From assembly GCF_963676735.1 (NCBI RefSeq), contig NZ_OY781464.1, positions 4,373,001-4,437,000 of the forward strand: a stretch of DNA of 64,000 nt, in the 5' to 3' direction. Origin of the DNA: an uncultured Draconibacterium sp. GTDB taxonomy: Bacteria; Bacteroidota; Bacteroidia; Bacteroidales; Prolixibacteraceae. The notes under the pieces are model-generated. The model made no database searches. It saw only the letters and a program-made list of their open reading frames with translations, and was not told the DNA's origin. The position numbers and the translations under genes are program-made. This document shows, piece after piece, positions 27,590-35,895 of the stretch (position 1 is its first letter; every line of letters begins with the position of its first letter).

Positions 27590-28630
27590 TTATTTTGCTT
27601 TTTCACCGGCAAGTCCCATATCAAATTTCTCAAGCGAAGCATCCAGGAAGATTTTCACTGCATTGCTTACTTTTTCTTTATATACTCCGGCATCACATTC
27701 AATGGTATTGGTTAATTCCACGCTGGTATCTTCTACCGTGAAAAATGCGGCATACGAAGGAACCGATGTTCTTTTTTTATCGGCTACAGCCTTGAATTCT
27801 TCACTGGCAAATACGCCGTTAATTACCAGGGGTTGGGTTAAAAGCACTTCTACAGCGGCCTCGGGATAGGCAGCTCCGGGTTTATTCCCTTTTCCTGAGG
27901 CATAGGTTGCCCTGGCGCTTTGTACCCTTAAATACGGACCTCCTTTTACTTTTGCGGTGCCCAGTTTTGATTTTGGATCGAGGTAAATGCTTGGAACATT
28001 AATGGCAATGTCAATTACTACAGCATCATTCAGATCCTGGCTAATTTTGGGTAGCCCTTTGTGATAGATGGCAGAGGTAAAATCGTTTTGGTTGGATACG
28101 GCTCCCATAAAGCCTCCAGATTTTTCTTTTCCCTTTTTGCTTACCTTTTGAACATAGTAAGAAAATGGCGTGGGAATTACCATCAGGCTACCCTCCACCT
28201 GTTCCTGGTTAATTCGGGGACCATCCAATTTCAAATGCTCCGTATAAAAAGGAATCGACTCCATGTCCCTGGCCGTTCTGATTTCAAATCCTCTTGATTT
28301 TAATGACTCAATGTAGTCGGCGTAAATTTTGTCGGTGAGCTCCTGCAGGTCTTCTGCCTGCAAACCTTCAACACCAACAGCCAATTTTGCCGTAGCATTA
28401 CCGGTATACGAGCCTCCACCAAGCTGACGTCCGCCGTAAACTGTTTTTTGGGCTTCAGCAATCATCTGGTAGTAAACCTTAAAATTGTTGATGTACACTT
28501 GTTTTGGGGCTTCAGCCAATCCTTGCGATTTCATGCTTACCACCGACAGGCTTTTTTTTCCGAGTTCCTGAGCAATTGCTGTAGATAGAACAGCACAACT
28601 GAATAGTAGAAGTAAACTTAGTCTTTTCAT
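27590..28630 (-). CDS. Secreted hypothetical protein
   Basis: This 346-residue protein has a signal peptide ending STAIAQ. The mature part alternates strands and helices with a Gly-rich segment (YGGRQLGGGSYTGNATAKLA). I see no catalytic motif and no membrane span. It resembles uncharacterised Bacteroidota periplasmic proteins with VIDIAINVPSIYLDPKSKLG and similar strands. It is monocistronic between repeat clusters. Confidence 0.6.
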   Translation of the reverse strand: MKRLSLLLLFSCAVLSTAIAQELGKKSLSVVSMKSQGLAEAPKQVYINNFKVYYQMIAEAQKTVYGGRQLGGGSYTGNATAKLAVGVEGLQAEDLQELTDKIYADYIESLKSRGFEIRTARDMESIPFYTEHLKLDGPRINQEQVEGSLMVIPTPFSYYVQKVSKKGKEKSGGFMGAVSNQNDFTSAIYHKGLPKISQDLNDAVVIDIAINVPSIYLDPKSKLGTAKVKGGPYLRVQSARATYASGKGNKPGAAYPEAAVEVLLTQPLVINGVFASEEFKAVADKKRTSVPSYAAFFTVEDTSVELTNTIECDAGVYKEKVSNAVKIFLDASLEKFDMGLAGEKAK

Positions 28631-28871
28631 GAATGTAACATTTGATTATTAATTTATTATATATACCCTTCCGTAAAAATTCCAATTTTCACAACACCTT
28701 TTTAATAACTACAAATAAGCCTTTATTCTGTTTAATACTTCGAGGTATTTTTTTAATAAAATATGGTGGATAAGCCCATATCGAATAGCTGGTTAAGTAA
28801 TTTTTTACATACAAAAAGCTACCCCCACCTGCCCCTCGTTTGCAACGAAGAGTAAATGAGAAAAGGGGCAT

Positions 28872-29300
28872 CTAAAGCTGAACAGGGTACGTCAGCGCAA
28901 AACAAATAACAATACTTGTAAGATTTATAAGGATGCGCACACCCAGAGAATAAGACGAATAGCTAATGTTAAACACCTCGCTGATGACAATGAACAAAGC
29001 CATGGCACTAAACCAGGGGGTAAAAAGCAAGGCGAAATCACGTCGAAGCAACATAATTACCAAATCGTGTAAAAAACCACAAAAGGCAAAAGTAAGCAAT
29101 AGTGAAAAAGCCCGGGGCATCCGTTTTTCTAATGGTTTATAAATGTATTTCCCCAGGTAGAAACCCCAAATAGGATTCCAGTACTTCCAAAAGCCGGCAA
29201 AGTTTCCGGCCCCAAACGAGTGAAGCAGCATATTTTTTAACGAACTACTGTGGCCAAGGGGCACTCCGTTTCTTTTTAAAATGTATTCCGATAAAGTCAT
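28872..29300 (-). CDS. Short MBOAT-like membrane acyltransferase homologue
   Basis: With the ATG at 29300 the protein has 142 residues (MTLSEYILKRNGVPLGHSSS). It has several hydrophobic helices with FGAGNFAGFWKYWNPIWGF and the short CGFLHDL motif whose His matches the MBOAT catalytic His. It is much shorter than ordinary MBOAT proteins of about 350-500 residues, so it may be a minimal wax-synthase-like enzyme or a truncated gene. The frame extends upstream to 29387 through repeat DNA, which I exclude. Confidence 0.5.
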   Translation of the reverse strand: MTLSEYILKRNGVPLGHSSSLKNMLLHSFGAGNFAGFWKYWNPIWGFYLGKYIYKPLEKRMPRAFSLLLTFAFCGFLHDLVIMLLRRDFALLFTPWFSAMALFIVISEVFNISYSSYSLGVRILINLTSIVICFALTYPVQL

Positions 29301-29397
29301 TGTATACACAACAACAATAAGCCAAGCTTGTTTTGCGGGGAACAAGTTAGCCAGACACTTCAGGTCTAACCTGCCCCTCGTTTGCAAAGGCAGTCAG

Positions 29398-29555
29398 GCC
29401 CCCTTTCTCCTCCTCAAAGGAGGAGAGCCTGTCCCGACCAAGCAAAGCGAACGTCGGGAGGACCAACGAAGCTGGTGAGGTGGTCGATGGGCTTAATTGC
29501 TTAGCTCTTCAAAAAGTGAAGCATTCACCACCCCACCGCTGTAAACGCGGTACCT
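29398..29555. repeat. Large repeat variant with a 44-nt loop (family D)
   Basis: CTCCTCCTCAAAGGAGGAG starts the left arm. The arm ends GGTGAGGTGGT. The loop CGATGGGCTTAATTGCTTAG continues to GTGAAGCATTC, and the right arm is ACCACCCCACCGCTG followed by AAACGCGGTACC. A near-identical copy starts at 34697. The same arms enclose other loops elsewhere (see 35011-35525). Confidence 0.8.
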
Positions 29556-29561
29556 CACCTG

Positions 29562-29700
29562 CCCCTCGTTTGTAACGAGGGGTGAACCTTTTGTCGTTTG
29601 TAACGACGTCCTAAACAGTTGTTAACCGATAGTTACCATGATTTTTATTTGTCGATACAATCGACTGAACGCCTAACCCCTCGTTGCAAACGAGGGGTAG
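29562..29700. repeat. Nested-palindrome repeat, family A, copy 4
   Basis: Complete copy matching 22419-22557 closely (CCGATAGTTACCATGATTTT in both). The following 29701-30029 has a fragment of the family D arm at 29720-29765 and a CACCTGC/GCAGGTG hairpin at 29962-29990, but no gene I can support. Confidence 0.82.
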
Positions 29701-30029
29701 AGTAAGGGGAAGAGTCAGGGAGCCTGTCCCGATGAAACAACCTGAAGTCGGGAGGGAGGTGGTCGTCCTTCCCTGCTACATAACATATTGATAACCAAAT
29801 GTATTTTCCATAATTATATAGTGGTTAAAAACCAAAAACACGGTTAACCCAGAACCCTCTGAATTTACCGTAACGTTTTAACAGCGACCCTATTTGTTCA
29901 CATGTGCCTGTTTGTGGTACATGTACACGCCCCGGTATAATGGCGTGCATACCCAAAAGGCCACCTGCGCCCTGGAAAAGCTTGCAGGTGACCCGAAGTT
30001 TAAATTATTCAACTTAAACCTTTTGCAAT

Positions 30030-30386
30030 ATGGCAAAAATGAACGAATCGGGAAAGCGCGATTTTGTTTCGCAGATGATTACTATTCTGCAACAAAACAC
30101 TACGTTACTTACCGATGCAGGTTTCGATCCAACAGCCAAAATTACTCAGCTCGACACTGAGTTAACGGCTGCCGACGATGCCGAAGGTCGCCAAATCGAT
30201 GCAAAAGCCGCTGCGAAAATTGCTACGCGCGAAGCACAGCAAACGCTAAAAACGGCTTACGACGATGGTTCGGCTACCGTAGAGATCATTGCCGGTTTTC
30301 TGGGTAAAGATCATCCATTGGTTCAGGAGCTCCGGAAACTGCGCAAGTCAAATGGCAAGCCGGAAAAACCATCCGGCGTAGCTTAA
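30030..30386 (+). CDS. Small helical protein, Bacteroidota-conserved type
   Basis: This 118-residue protein has no signal or membrane helix and is predominantly helical, with an Ala-rich centre (DAKAAAKIATREAQQTLK). The pattern MAKMNESGKRDFVSQM, a central Ala/Asp-rich helix and a terminal FLGKDHPLVQELRKL resembles small proteins I have seen in other Bacteroidota, function unknown. It has its own terminator and stands directly upstream of the 21-bp repeat array. Confidence 0.6.
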   Translation: MAKMNESGKRDFVSQMITILQQNTTLLTDAGFDPTAKITQLDTELTAADDAEGRQIDAKAAAKIATREAQQTLKTAYDDGSATVEIIAGFLGKDHPLVQELRKLRKSNGKPEKPSGVA

Positions 30387-30403
30387 ACACCGTCTTTTTA
30401 AAG

Positions 30404-30434
30404 AAACCACCTTGTTTTTCAGGGTGGTTTTTTT
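30404..30434 (+). terminator. Rho-independent terminator
   Basis: AAACCACC pairs with GGGTGGTTT around an 11-nt loop, followed by a run of T. It lies 18 bp after the stop of the 118-residue protein. Confidence 0.85.
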
Positions 30435-30485
30435 GTGCTTCGTTTAGCGAGAAAGGCTTAGCGTTTTGCTCCCCGTGTAAATGGT

Positions 30486-30785
30486 AATTTCCCCCTGTTT
30501 TTTCAGACCGTGCCCCTTGGGGCGAAGCGTGTGCCCCAATCTTTTTGCTTCGTGCCCCTTGGGGACTGTTATGCGCCCTCAGGGGATTGCTTTCCGAAAA
30601 CAGGGGCGCGTTTTGTGCCCTTTGGGGAACGGTTCATGCCCCTTGGGGATGGCTTCGCGAAAACAGGGGATTGCTTTGTGCCCCTTGGGGATGATTCCGT
30701 GCCCCTTGGGGCAAGGCTTGCCAAGACAGGGGATTATCGTGTGCCCCCGGGGGATTGTTCTTTGCCCCTCATTCTTTGTTCCGCT
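30486..30785. repeat. 21-bp periodic array of CCCCTTGGGG-type palindromes
   Basis: About fourteen units start every 21 bp: 30492, 30513, 30534, 30555, 30576, 30597, 30618, 30639, 30660, 30681, 30702, 30723, 30744 and 30765. The core is GTGCCCCTTGGGGA; every few units it changes to GAAAACAGGGGATTG. Because 21 is divisible by three, two frames stay open. One gives heptapeptides of CPLGxxx (30481-30810, ATG at 30481), the other of VPLGDxx (30510-30842). I see no convincing ribosome-binding site, so I list it as a repeat and leave coding open. The gap 30387-30824 holds only this and the terminator. Confidence 0.85.
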
Positions 30786-30824
30786 GAAAGGCTTATGGAT
30801 AAAGGGATAGGAAATGTTTTTGCC

Positions 30825-31787
30825 TTAGAATCCAAATTTTGAACGGTGCTCCCGAAGGTGTTTTCCCGAAGGATGAAATTGGCTGTTAGTTGGGAGAAAG
30901 ATATCTCTATTATTGAATTGTTTGATACCTGTTTCCGGGTTAAAGTCTTTTAGTTTTGGATGAACTAAGATTTTGTACTTATCGGAAATAGCAATCAGGC
31001 CGCGATCAAAAGCACGGTGAAAAGTTGGCGAAAGTGCCAGTCCGTTTCGGATTGAATCGTTATAAGTTTCGGCAAATGGGGTAATGTGACAGGCATCAAC
31101 CAAGGAACGGTTTTTACCATCAGCAACTTTTAACCCGCTTATTGCACACTGATTATCGTAAACTTCCAAAATGGCTTTACGGAAAACAGCACTACGGGCA
31201 GCCACAAATTCATCACGAACTTCTTTAGGTTGTTGGTTTAGGGTTTGTTTTACTGTTCGGGCATAGTTTTTTTCAGGATCGTAAAGCATTTGTGCTTTCA
31301 CTTTTGCCGAATAAACTTCTGCCGACGCATACTCCGAAACCTGCTTTATACCAAAGTATTTACTTAGCAATGTAGCCTTTATTTCCCTGCGTTTTATCGG
31401 ATCAATGAATACCAAATACAGTTCTTCTGAAAGCTGCGCTGCCAAAACTGTGGCATCAAGAGCCCTTAAACTTTTTATTGAATTGCTTCTTGTGGTTGGA
31501 ATCTCTTTTCCGGGATAGGTAATAAGTTTCCAAAACTCACCTTTTTCGTTTTTAAGATGAAAAAAGGGCAAAGCAAAGGTGGGTGTATGGTGTGTTTTTA
31601 CCACAACATTCCAAATATCAAGAAAGCGCTGCACCAAGGCATCGGTAATCTCAATCCAATTCTCCACAATCTCACCACTTTCAAAACTCTCTATCACCGC
31701 CAATAAAAGCACTGGCTTATGGGGAGCCTTGCCGTATTTGGTTACGCCTTGGTTTAGGTAGAGGATATGGTAGTGAAGGTTGCTCAT
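30825..31787 (-). CDS. HNH endonuclease (restriction-like), downstream member of a pair
   Basis: This 320-residue protein has a C-terminal HNH domain: CAISGLKVADG, then DACHITPFAE and NGLALSPTFHRAFDRGL, which carries the His-Asn-His residues. The first 180 residues form an alpha/beta region beginning YHILYLNQGVTKYGKAPHKP, shared by stand-alone HNH restriction-type proteins. The gene overlaps its upstream neighbour by four bases (31784-31787), so the two are co-translated. It probably cleaves DNA as part of a restriction or other defence module; no methyltransferase is adjacent. Confidence 0.8.
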   Translation of the reverse strand: MSNLHYHILYLNQGVTKYGKAPHKPVLLLAVIESFESGEIVENWIEITDALVQRFLDIWNVVVKTHHTPTFALPFFHLKNEKGEFWKLITYPGKEIPTTRSNSIKSLRALDATVLAAQLSEELYLVFIDPIKRREIKATLLSKYFGIKQVSEYASAEVYSAKVKAQMLYDPEKNYARTVKQTLNQQPKEVRDEFVAARSAVFRKAILEVYDNQCAISGLKVADGKNRSLVDACHITPFAETYNDSIRNGLALSPTFHRAFDRGLIAISDKYKILVHPKLKDFNPETGIKQFNNRDIFLPTNSQFHPSGKHLREHRSKFGF

Positions 31788-32554
31788 CCTAAAAATTTTT
31801 CATCCATATGCTTTTCTAAAAGAACTAAGCTCGGTAAAAAACGTTCTGGACGTTTGATTTCTTTATTGTGATAAGCAGAGAAATAATGCTTGACAAATTC
31901 ATCTTTCGATTTCCTAAATTCAGAACAAACTAAAATCTTATAATTTTTATCAACTGCTAAATAGCCGTTTTCAAATGCCTTATCATGCAAATTATTTAGC
32001 AACAATCCGTTTTGTGGATTCAATCGATTCTCCACATCCTTTGCCCAGGGAGTAATATGACTTGCAATTAAAAAATCTGGGTTAGCAAAACCTGTTACAG
32101 TGCAACTGCCCTGATAATTTGCAAGAACAATATCCCGAAAAACCTTTTGATTTACTCTTGTTTTAACTTCTCTAACCTTTGTTTTCCCTTTGAGATTATC
32201 AATTCCTTTTAAAATATTAGCATACTTCTTTTCGATTGTTGTTTGTTGGATTTCTGCCAAGATTTGCTCACTCTCAAAAACAAGTTCTTCTTTATTCTGA
32301 TGAAACTCATCCCAAATAGGTTGAACTTGCTTTATTCCACCGGTCAATCCTTTTACACCTCGTTGTTGATGATATGGATCGACACTGGCAAAGTTACTCA
32401 AGCGCATTGACACAGCACTTGGCGTTCTTCCGATTAGTTTGGCTAACTGAATTATATCGCTATTGCCGTGATGGAATTTGCCAAACGGTATTTTAAGGTA
32501 CAGGTTAAATGCTAAGATTAATTCGGCTTTCGTCCATGGTTTTCTTTGAGACAT
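31784..32554 (-). CDS. HNH endonuclease, upstream member of the pair
   Basis: This 256-residue protein has an N-terminal helical segment (KAELILAFNLYLKIPFGKFH, then an HTH-like LIGRTPSAVSMRLSNFAS). It has an HNH domain at the C-terminus: SCTVTGFANPDFLIASHITP and NGLLLNNLHDKAFENGYL. The family is known as a restriction-endonuclease-like HNH protein. Its stop overlaps the start of the second HNH gene. Two tandem HNH proteins with different N-terminal regions suggest one functional complex. Confidence 0.8.
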   Translation of the reverse strand: MSQRKPWTKAELILAFNLYLKIPFGKFHHGNSDIIQLAKLIGRTPSAVSMRLSNFASVDPYHQQRGVKGLTGGIKQVQPIWDEFHQNKEELVFESEQILAEIQQTTIEKKYANILKGIDNLKGKTKVREVKTRVNQKVFRDIVLANYQGSCTVTGFANPDFLIASHITPWAKDVENRLNPQNGLLLNNLHDKAFENGYLAVDKNYKILVCSEFRKSKDEFVKHYFSAYHNKEIKRPERFLPSLVLLEKHMDEKFLG

Positions 32555-32651
32555 GTTGGGAAAAGTTTATTAGCATAAAACTAATAGAATTCATTTTAAA
32601 AATGGATTAAAATAGAGCCTTTTTCCAAATTTTTTGAACCATAAAAAGCTC

Positions 32652-32843
32652 TTAATTCTCAGTCGTTAAAAACACAAATCCACAGATAGAAGACAAACAA
32701 ACGTTAATTTGTTCTTCTAATACTGAGTCATATATACTTATCAATAATTCAGTCCTCAACCCACATTTAGGGCATGTGGTTGGCTGATCGGACATAAGGA
32801 AAATTTCAAGATTAGAAGTTGTTAAGTCGATATGATTACTCAT
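32652..32843 (-). CDS. Small zinc-ribbon-like hypothetical protein
   Basis: This 63-residue protein has CPKCGLRTE and a second CxxxC-like pair (VCLSSICGF), consistent with one zinc ribbon. It overlaps its upstream neighbour by eight bases. The pair may be a two-gene module next to the HNH genes; function unknown. Confidence 0.5.
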   Translation of the reverse strand: MSNHIDLTTSNLEIFLMSDQPTTCPKCGLRTELLISIYDSVLEEQINVCLSSICGFVFLTTEN

Positions 32844-33090
32844 TTTTTTCCTTTAACAAAATAAATTCGCACCAATCATGATCCAAATCCGGGTTATAAA
32901 TAGAAAACAGAGGCTTGTTCAATCCAAAATCATGTGGTACAAAATATAATTCATCGATAAGCTTACTTTTAAACCACCTTTCAAATTCTTTAAGCGATAA
33001 ATTATTTGGGTTATCAATTTCCGCTTCTTCAAAAAGCTTATAATTTGCTGCATCGCGATACAAATACTCAATAATTATTCGGTGTTTCAT
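32836..33090 (-). CDS. Small hypothetical protein overlapping a zinc-ribbon gene
   Basis: I use the ATG at 33090 (MKHRIIIEYLYRDAANYKLF), giving 84 residues. It is acidic, without membrane helices, and contains FERWFKSKLIDELYFVPHDF. Its 3' end overlaps the next gene by eight bases. Two overlapping small genes can be a toxin-antitoxin pair, but I see no known toxin signature. Function unknown. Confidence 0.5.
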   Translation of the reverse strand: MKHRIIIEYLYRDAANYKLFEEAEIDNPNNLSLKEFERWFKSKLIDELYFVPHDFGLNKPLFSIYNPDLDHDWCEFILLKEKNE

Positions 33091-33134
33091 TGCAAGCAAA
33101 ACTGCAAAATAGTTCTATTCTTGTCAACGGACTA

Positions 33135-33223
33135 TGAGTAACAATAGCCACCTTGGGCCCGGTATCCTCCCCCTTAATGCGGCTCATATTATACGAGCGG
33201 GTTATTTTGTTGTGTACATCCAT
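33135..33223 (-). pseudogene. Truncated vsr (very short patch repair endonuclease) remnant
   Basis: From ATG 33223 the minus strand reads MDVHNKITRSYNMSRIKGED followed by TGPK. This matches the start of Vsr nicking endonucleases, which begin with a MSRIKGKDTKPE-type motif. After about 24 codons the similarity ends and the frame closes within about 90 bases. The rest of the Vsr domain is missing. It is probably the relic of a DNA methylation/restriction locus whose survivors are the HNH genes downstream. Confidence 0.6.
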
Positions 33224-33375
33224 TTTAAAAGATTAAGGATGATTGATTAAGGATTAAAGTTAGGAAGAAAGCCGGAAGACAGATGCCTGCGGCATCAAAT
33301 GTTTACAGAAATATCCCTTAAACAGAACTATCCGACTCCGGGCGCCTGTCTGACGCCAGGCAGGAAATTCTCTCT

Positions 33376-33502
33376 GCCCCTTGTTTGTATTTTTGTCGTT
33401 TGTAACGACGTCCTGAAGAGTTGGAAACAGTTATTTTCCATGATCCCTATTTGTCGATACAATCGACTGAACGCCTGCCCCCTCGTTGCAAACGAGGGGT
33501 AG
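33376..33502. repeat. Nested-palindrome repeat, family A, degenerate copy 5
   Basis: Contains GTCGTTTGTAACGAC and GTCGATACAATCGAC, but the first outer palindrome is shortened (CCCCTTGTTTGTATTTT). Ends CCCCTCGTTGCAAACGAGGGG. The rest of the 33224-33531 gap has no supported gene. Confidence 0.75.
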
Positions 33503-33531
33503 TAAGAGAAAAAGGCAAACGAAAAACCGGG

Positions 33532-34266
33532 CTAATTTTCTGCTGTTTCGCGGTTGTAGATAAGCGGCATTTGTCCTTTCCAGCGTTTCCAGGTGTTGTT
33601 GTTGCATATTAGTTCGGCCATAAAGCAGGCTACGTTTATGCGGCTTACTTTTCCGGGATTTAAAACAGCACTTCGTATGGGTGAAGCGTGAATCTCGTAA
33701 GGGCTCACGCTGTCCTCATCGATCAGGCTGTCGGGGCGTACCGCTATCCATTCAATTAAGGGATGGTGCTGCCCGATTTGCGTGCGGAGGTATTCAGCTG
33801 CCTCTATATTATCGGTAAAAGGAGGCACCAATATTCGTAGCAGAGTAATCGCGATTTTTTCAGCCGAAACAAGGGGCTCGTTCAGATCGCGGTTCTGGTT
33901 GCCGGAGGTATTCATCAATATCAACTTCACCGGTTTTTGTGGTTTATTCACCCCGATGGCTACACACAGCCGGCGAACAGCATCTGTTACCAGGCGGCGC
34001 GGCTTTCCGTACATACCTTTAAAGCTCATGTTATGCCCCAGACATGAAACTACAGCATCGCAGTCGCGAACCAATTCGGCCATCGTGTTATCGCTAAGCT
34101 CCAGCACCGGGGCTTCAACTACTTTAAGGTTCGTAGCGTGCAGTAGCGTGCTCAGTTTTTCTGTTGACCGCACAACGGCTGTTACTTTTTCTCCGCGATC
34201 CAATAAATCTTTTACCAGCAGGCGGCCTGTTGCTCCGCTTGCCCCAACTATTAAAATGTTCATCAT
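33532..34266 (-). CDS. NAD(P)-binding atypical SDR (NmrA/SDR_a5-like)
   Basis: This 244-residue protein starts MMNILIVGASGATGRLLVKD, with the Gly-rich GxxGxxG dinucleotide-binding motif. VVSCLGHNMSFKGMYG follows in the middle. The length and motif fit atypical short-chain dehydrogenases that bind NAD(P)H without a classical YxxxK site. It may act as a redox sensor or reductase; substrate unknown. Confidence 0.82.
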   Translation of the reverse strand: MMNILIVGASGATGRLLVKDLLDRGEKVTAVVRSTEKLSTLLHATNLKVVEAPVLELSDNTMAELVRDCDAVVSCLGHNMSFKGMYGKPRRLVTDAVRRLCVAIGVNKPQKPVKLILMNTSGNQNRDLNEPLVSAEKIAITLLRILVPPFTDNIEAAEYLRTQIGQHHPLIEWIAVRPDSLIDEDSVSPYEIHASPIRSAVLNPGKVSRINVACFMAELICNNNTWKRWKGQMPLIYNRETAEN

Positions 34267-34379
34267 TTCTTCTTTGCTTTATAAGGTAGAACATTTTGAG
34301 GTGGATCGACAAATAAATACGACCTATACGAACAGCGGATCGACGAAAGGGGGGTATGGAAGGTTGCTTTGGTATTTTT

Positions 34380-34651
34380 ACCACCCCACCGCTGTGAACG
34401 CGGTACCCCCTCCTGGCCCCCTTTGTCGGCCAGCGCCAGTGCCTTACCCTGACATTTCCCCCAAATGGGGGAAACAATATGGAATATCTGATTTTATGGA
34501 GGGGAAATGTTCGTGCTGCAGGCTTGTCTGTTATTTTAATGGATAAAATTGGAATAAAATCATTTCTCCTCCTGCCAGAAGGAGTACCGCTGATGCAGTG
34601 CAACGCAATCAGTGGGGAGGTGGTGTAGCTATACCACCCTGTCAGCGAATT
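34380..34651. repeat. Large repeat (family C plus B), copy 4
   Basis: ACCACCCCACCGCTG and AACGCGGTACCCCC open the unit. GGCCAGCGCCAGTGCCTTAC, then TTTCCCCCAAATGGGGGAAA (a palindrome) and AATATGGAATATCTGATTTT follow, then family B to GGTGGTGTAGCTATACCACC. About 270 bp. Copies of the same composite start at 34825, 35485 and 41773. Confidence 0.85.
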
Positions 34652-34696
34652 CTCACCTGCACAACTTCATTGGAAAAGGCAGTAAAACTATTACCG

Positions 34697-34824
34697 GCCC
34701 CCTTTCTCCTCCTCAAAGGAGGAGAGCCTGTCCCGACCAAGCAAAGCGAACGTCGGGAGGACCAGCGAAGCTGGTGAGGTGGTCGATGGGCTTAATTGCT
34801 TAGCTCTTCAAAAAGTGAAGCATT
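34697..34824. repeat. Large repeat variant with a 44-nt loop (family D), copy 2
   Basis: Nearly identical to 29398-29525, including the loop CGATGGGCTTAATTGCTTAG and the preceding CGAACGTCGGGAGGACCAGC. It runs directly into the next family C unit. Confidence 0.82.
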
Positions 34825-35075
34825 CACCACCCCACCGCTGTGAACGCGGTACCCCCCTCCTGGCCCCCTTTGTCGGCCAGCGCCAGTGCCTTACCCTGAC
34901 ATTTCCCCCAAATGGGGGAAACAATATGGAATATCTGATTTTATGGAGGGGAAACGTTCGTGCTGCAGGCTTATCTGTTATTTCAATGGATAAAGTTGGG
35001 ATGTATTAATTTCTCCTCCTGGCAGGAGGAGTACCGCTGATGGAGTGCAACGGAATCAGTGGGGAGGTGGTGAAT
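34825..35075. repeat. Large repeat (family C plus B), copy 5, left flank of the DUF559 gene
   Basis: Same composite as 34380-34651. Its final part differs from the other copies: instead of GGTGGTGTAGCTAAACCACC it reads GGGGAGGTGGTGAATTCA and runs into the stop codon of the DUF559 gene. Confidence 0.85.
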
Positions 35076-35447
35076 TCACTCCTGCTTTTTCCTTTTATCC
35101 CCAAATTCAATAATATCTTGTTTTATCACCTCCGGATATTCATATACCCATCGGTTTTCATATCTTAATACGGTTATTCCCAATTTATTTAACTCCTCAT
35201 CACGTTCAGTATCCCTGGCAATACTATTTAAATCTGCATGAACCTCTCCGTCTAACTCAATGGCCAACATTAATTCATAGCAAAAGAAGTCAACAATGTA
35301 TTTTCCAATGGAGTGCTGACGTCTGAATTTATATCCGCCCACCTGACTTTTCTGTAACATTTTCCACAATGTAGCTTCAGAAGCGGTAGCACGATTACGC
35401 AAATACTTTCTGATTGGTTTGAAGAACTTGTGATTGTGGAGTTTCAT
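35076..35447 (-). CDS. DUF559 / Vsr-like endonuclease carried inside a palindromic repeat
   Basis: The ATG at 35447 gives a 123-residue protein (MKLHNHKFFKPIRKYLRNRA). The domain is a restriction-endonuclease-like DUF559 fold related to Vsr: ATLWKMLQKSQVGGYKFRRQ, then YIVDFFCYELMLAIELDGEV with the acidic D-x(n)-ExD residues, and RWVYEYPEVIKQDI near the end. A longer frame to 36065 only reads repeat sequence and is rejected. The gene lies exactly between inverted copies of AATTCACCACC (35066-35076 and 35485-35495); its stop codon lies in the left copy. It is probably a nuclease that helps its repeat element move or persist. That role is inferred. Confidence 0.78.
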   Translation of the reverse strand: MKLHNHKFFKPIRKYLRNRATASEATLWKMLQKSQVGGYKFRRQHSIGKYIVDFFCYELMLAIELDGEVHADLNSIARDTERDEELNKLGITVLRYENRWVYEYPEVIKQDIIEFGDKRKKQE

Positions 35448-35484
35448 TTTTTGTTTAAAGTTAATGATTTGAGGCAATTGTTCC

Positions 35485-35752
35485 AATTCACCACCCCTCC
35501 GCTGTAAACGCGGTACCCCCCTCCTGGCCCCCTTTGTCGGCCAGCGCCAGTGCCTTACCCTGACATTTCCCCCAAATGGGGGAAACAATATGGAATATCT
35601 GATTTTATGGAGGGGAAATGTTCGTGCTGCAGGCTTCATTTGGTATCCCGGAAATTGAATTGGAATTCGAACATTTCTCCTCCTGGCAGGAGGAGTACCG
35701 CTGATGCAGTGCAACGCAATCAGTGGGAAGGTGGTGTAGCTAAACCACGCCG
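35485..35752. repeat. Large repeat (family C plus B), copy 6, right flank of the DUF559 gene
   Basis: Begins AATTCACCACCCCTCCGCTG, continues through the family C block and ends with the family B arm and GGTGGTGTAGCTAAACCAC. The upstream bases 35460-35484 (GTTAATGATTTGAGGCAATT) recur at 41748-41772 without the endonuclease gene. Confidence 0.85.
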
Positions 35753-35895
35753 CTCTGCCCCTTGTTGCAAACGAGGGGTAGTAAGAGAAATCCAGGTGGC
35801 TTGCAATGACAAGCATTGAATCTTCGGCATTTGCCAATTTTCTTTGTAATTTACAGCACATTGAACGTAACTTTAGTGAACCTAAAACAAAAAAC

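Noticed and set aside
30486..30785. The 21-bp array as a CRISPR
   Set aside because: Units are contiguous with no unique spacers of constant length, the palindromic core is 10 bp, and no cas genes are present.
33782..34546. A 254-codon frame on the plus strand
   Set aside because: It is the antisense of the NAD(P)-binding protein extended through repeat DNA; the translation has no family character.
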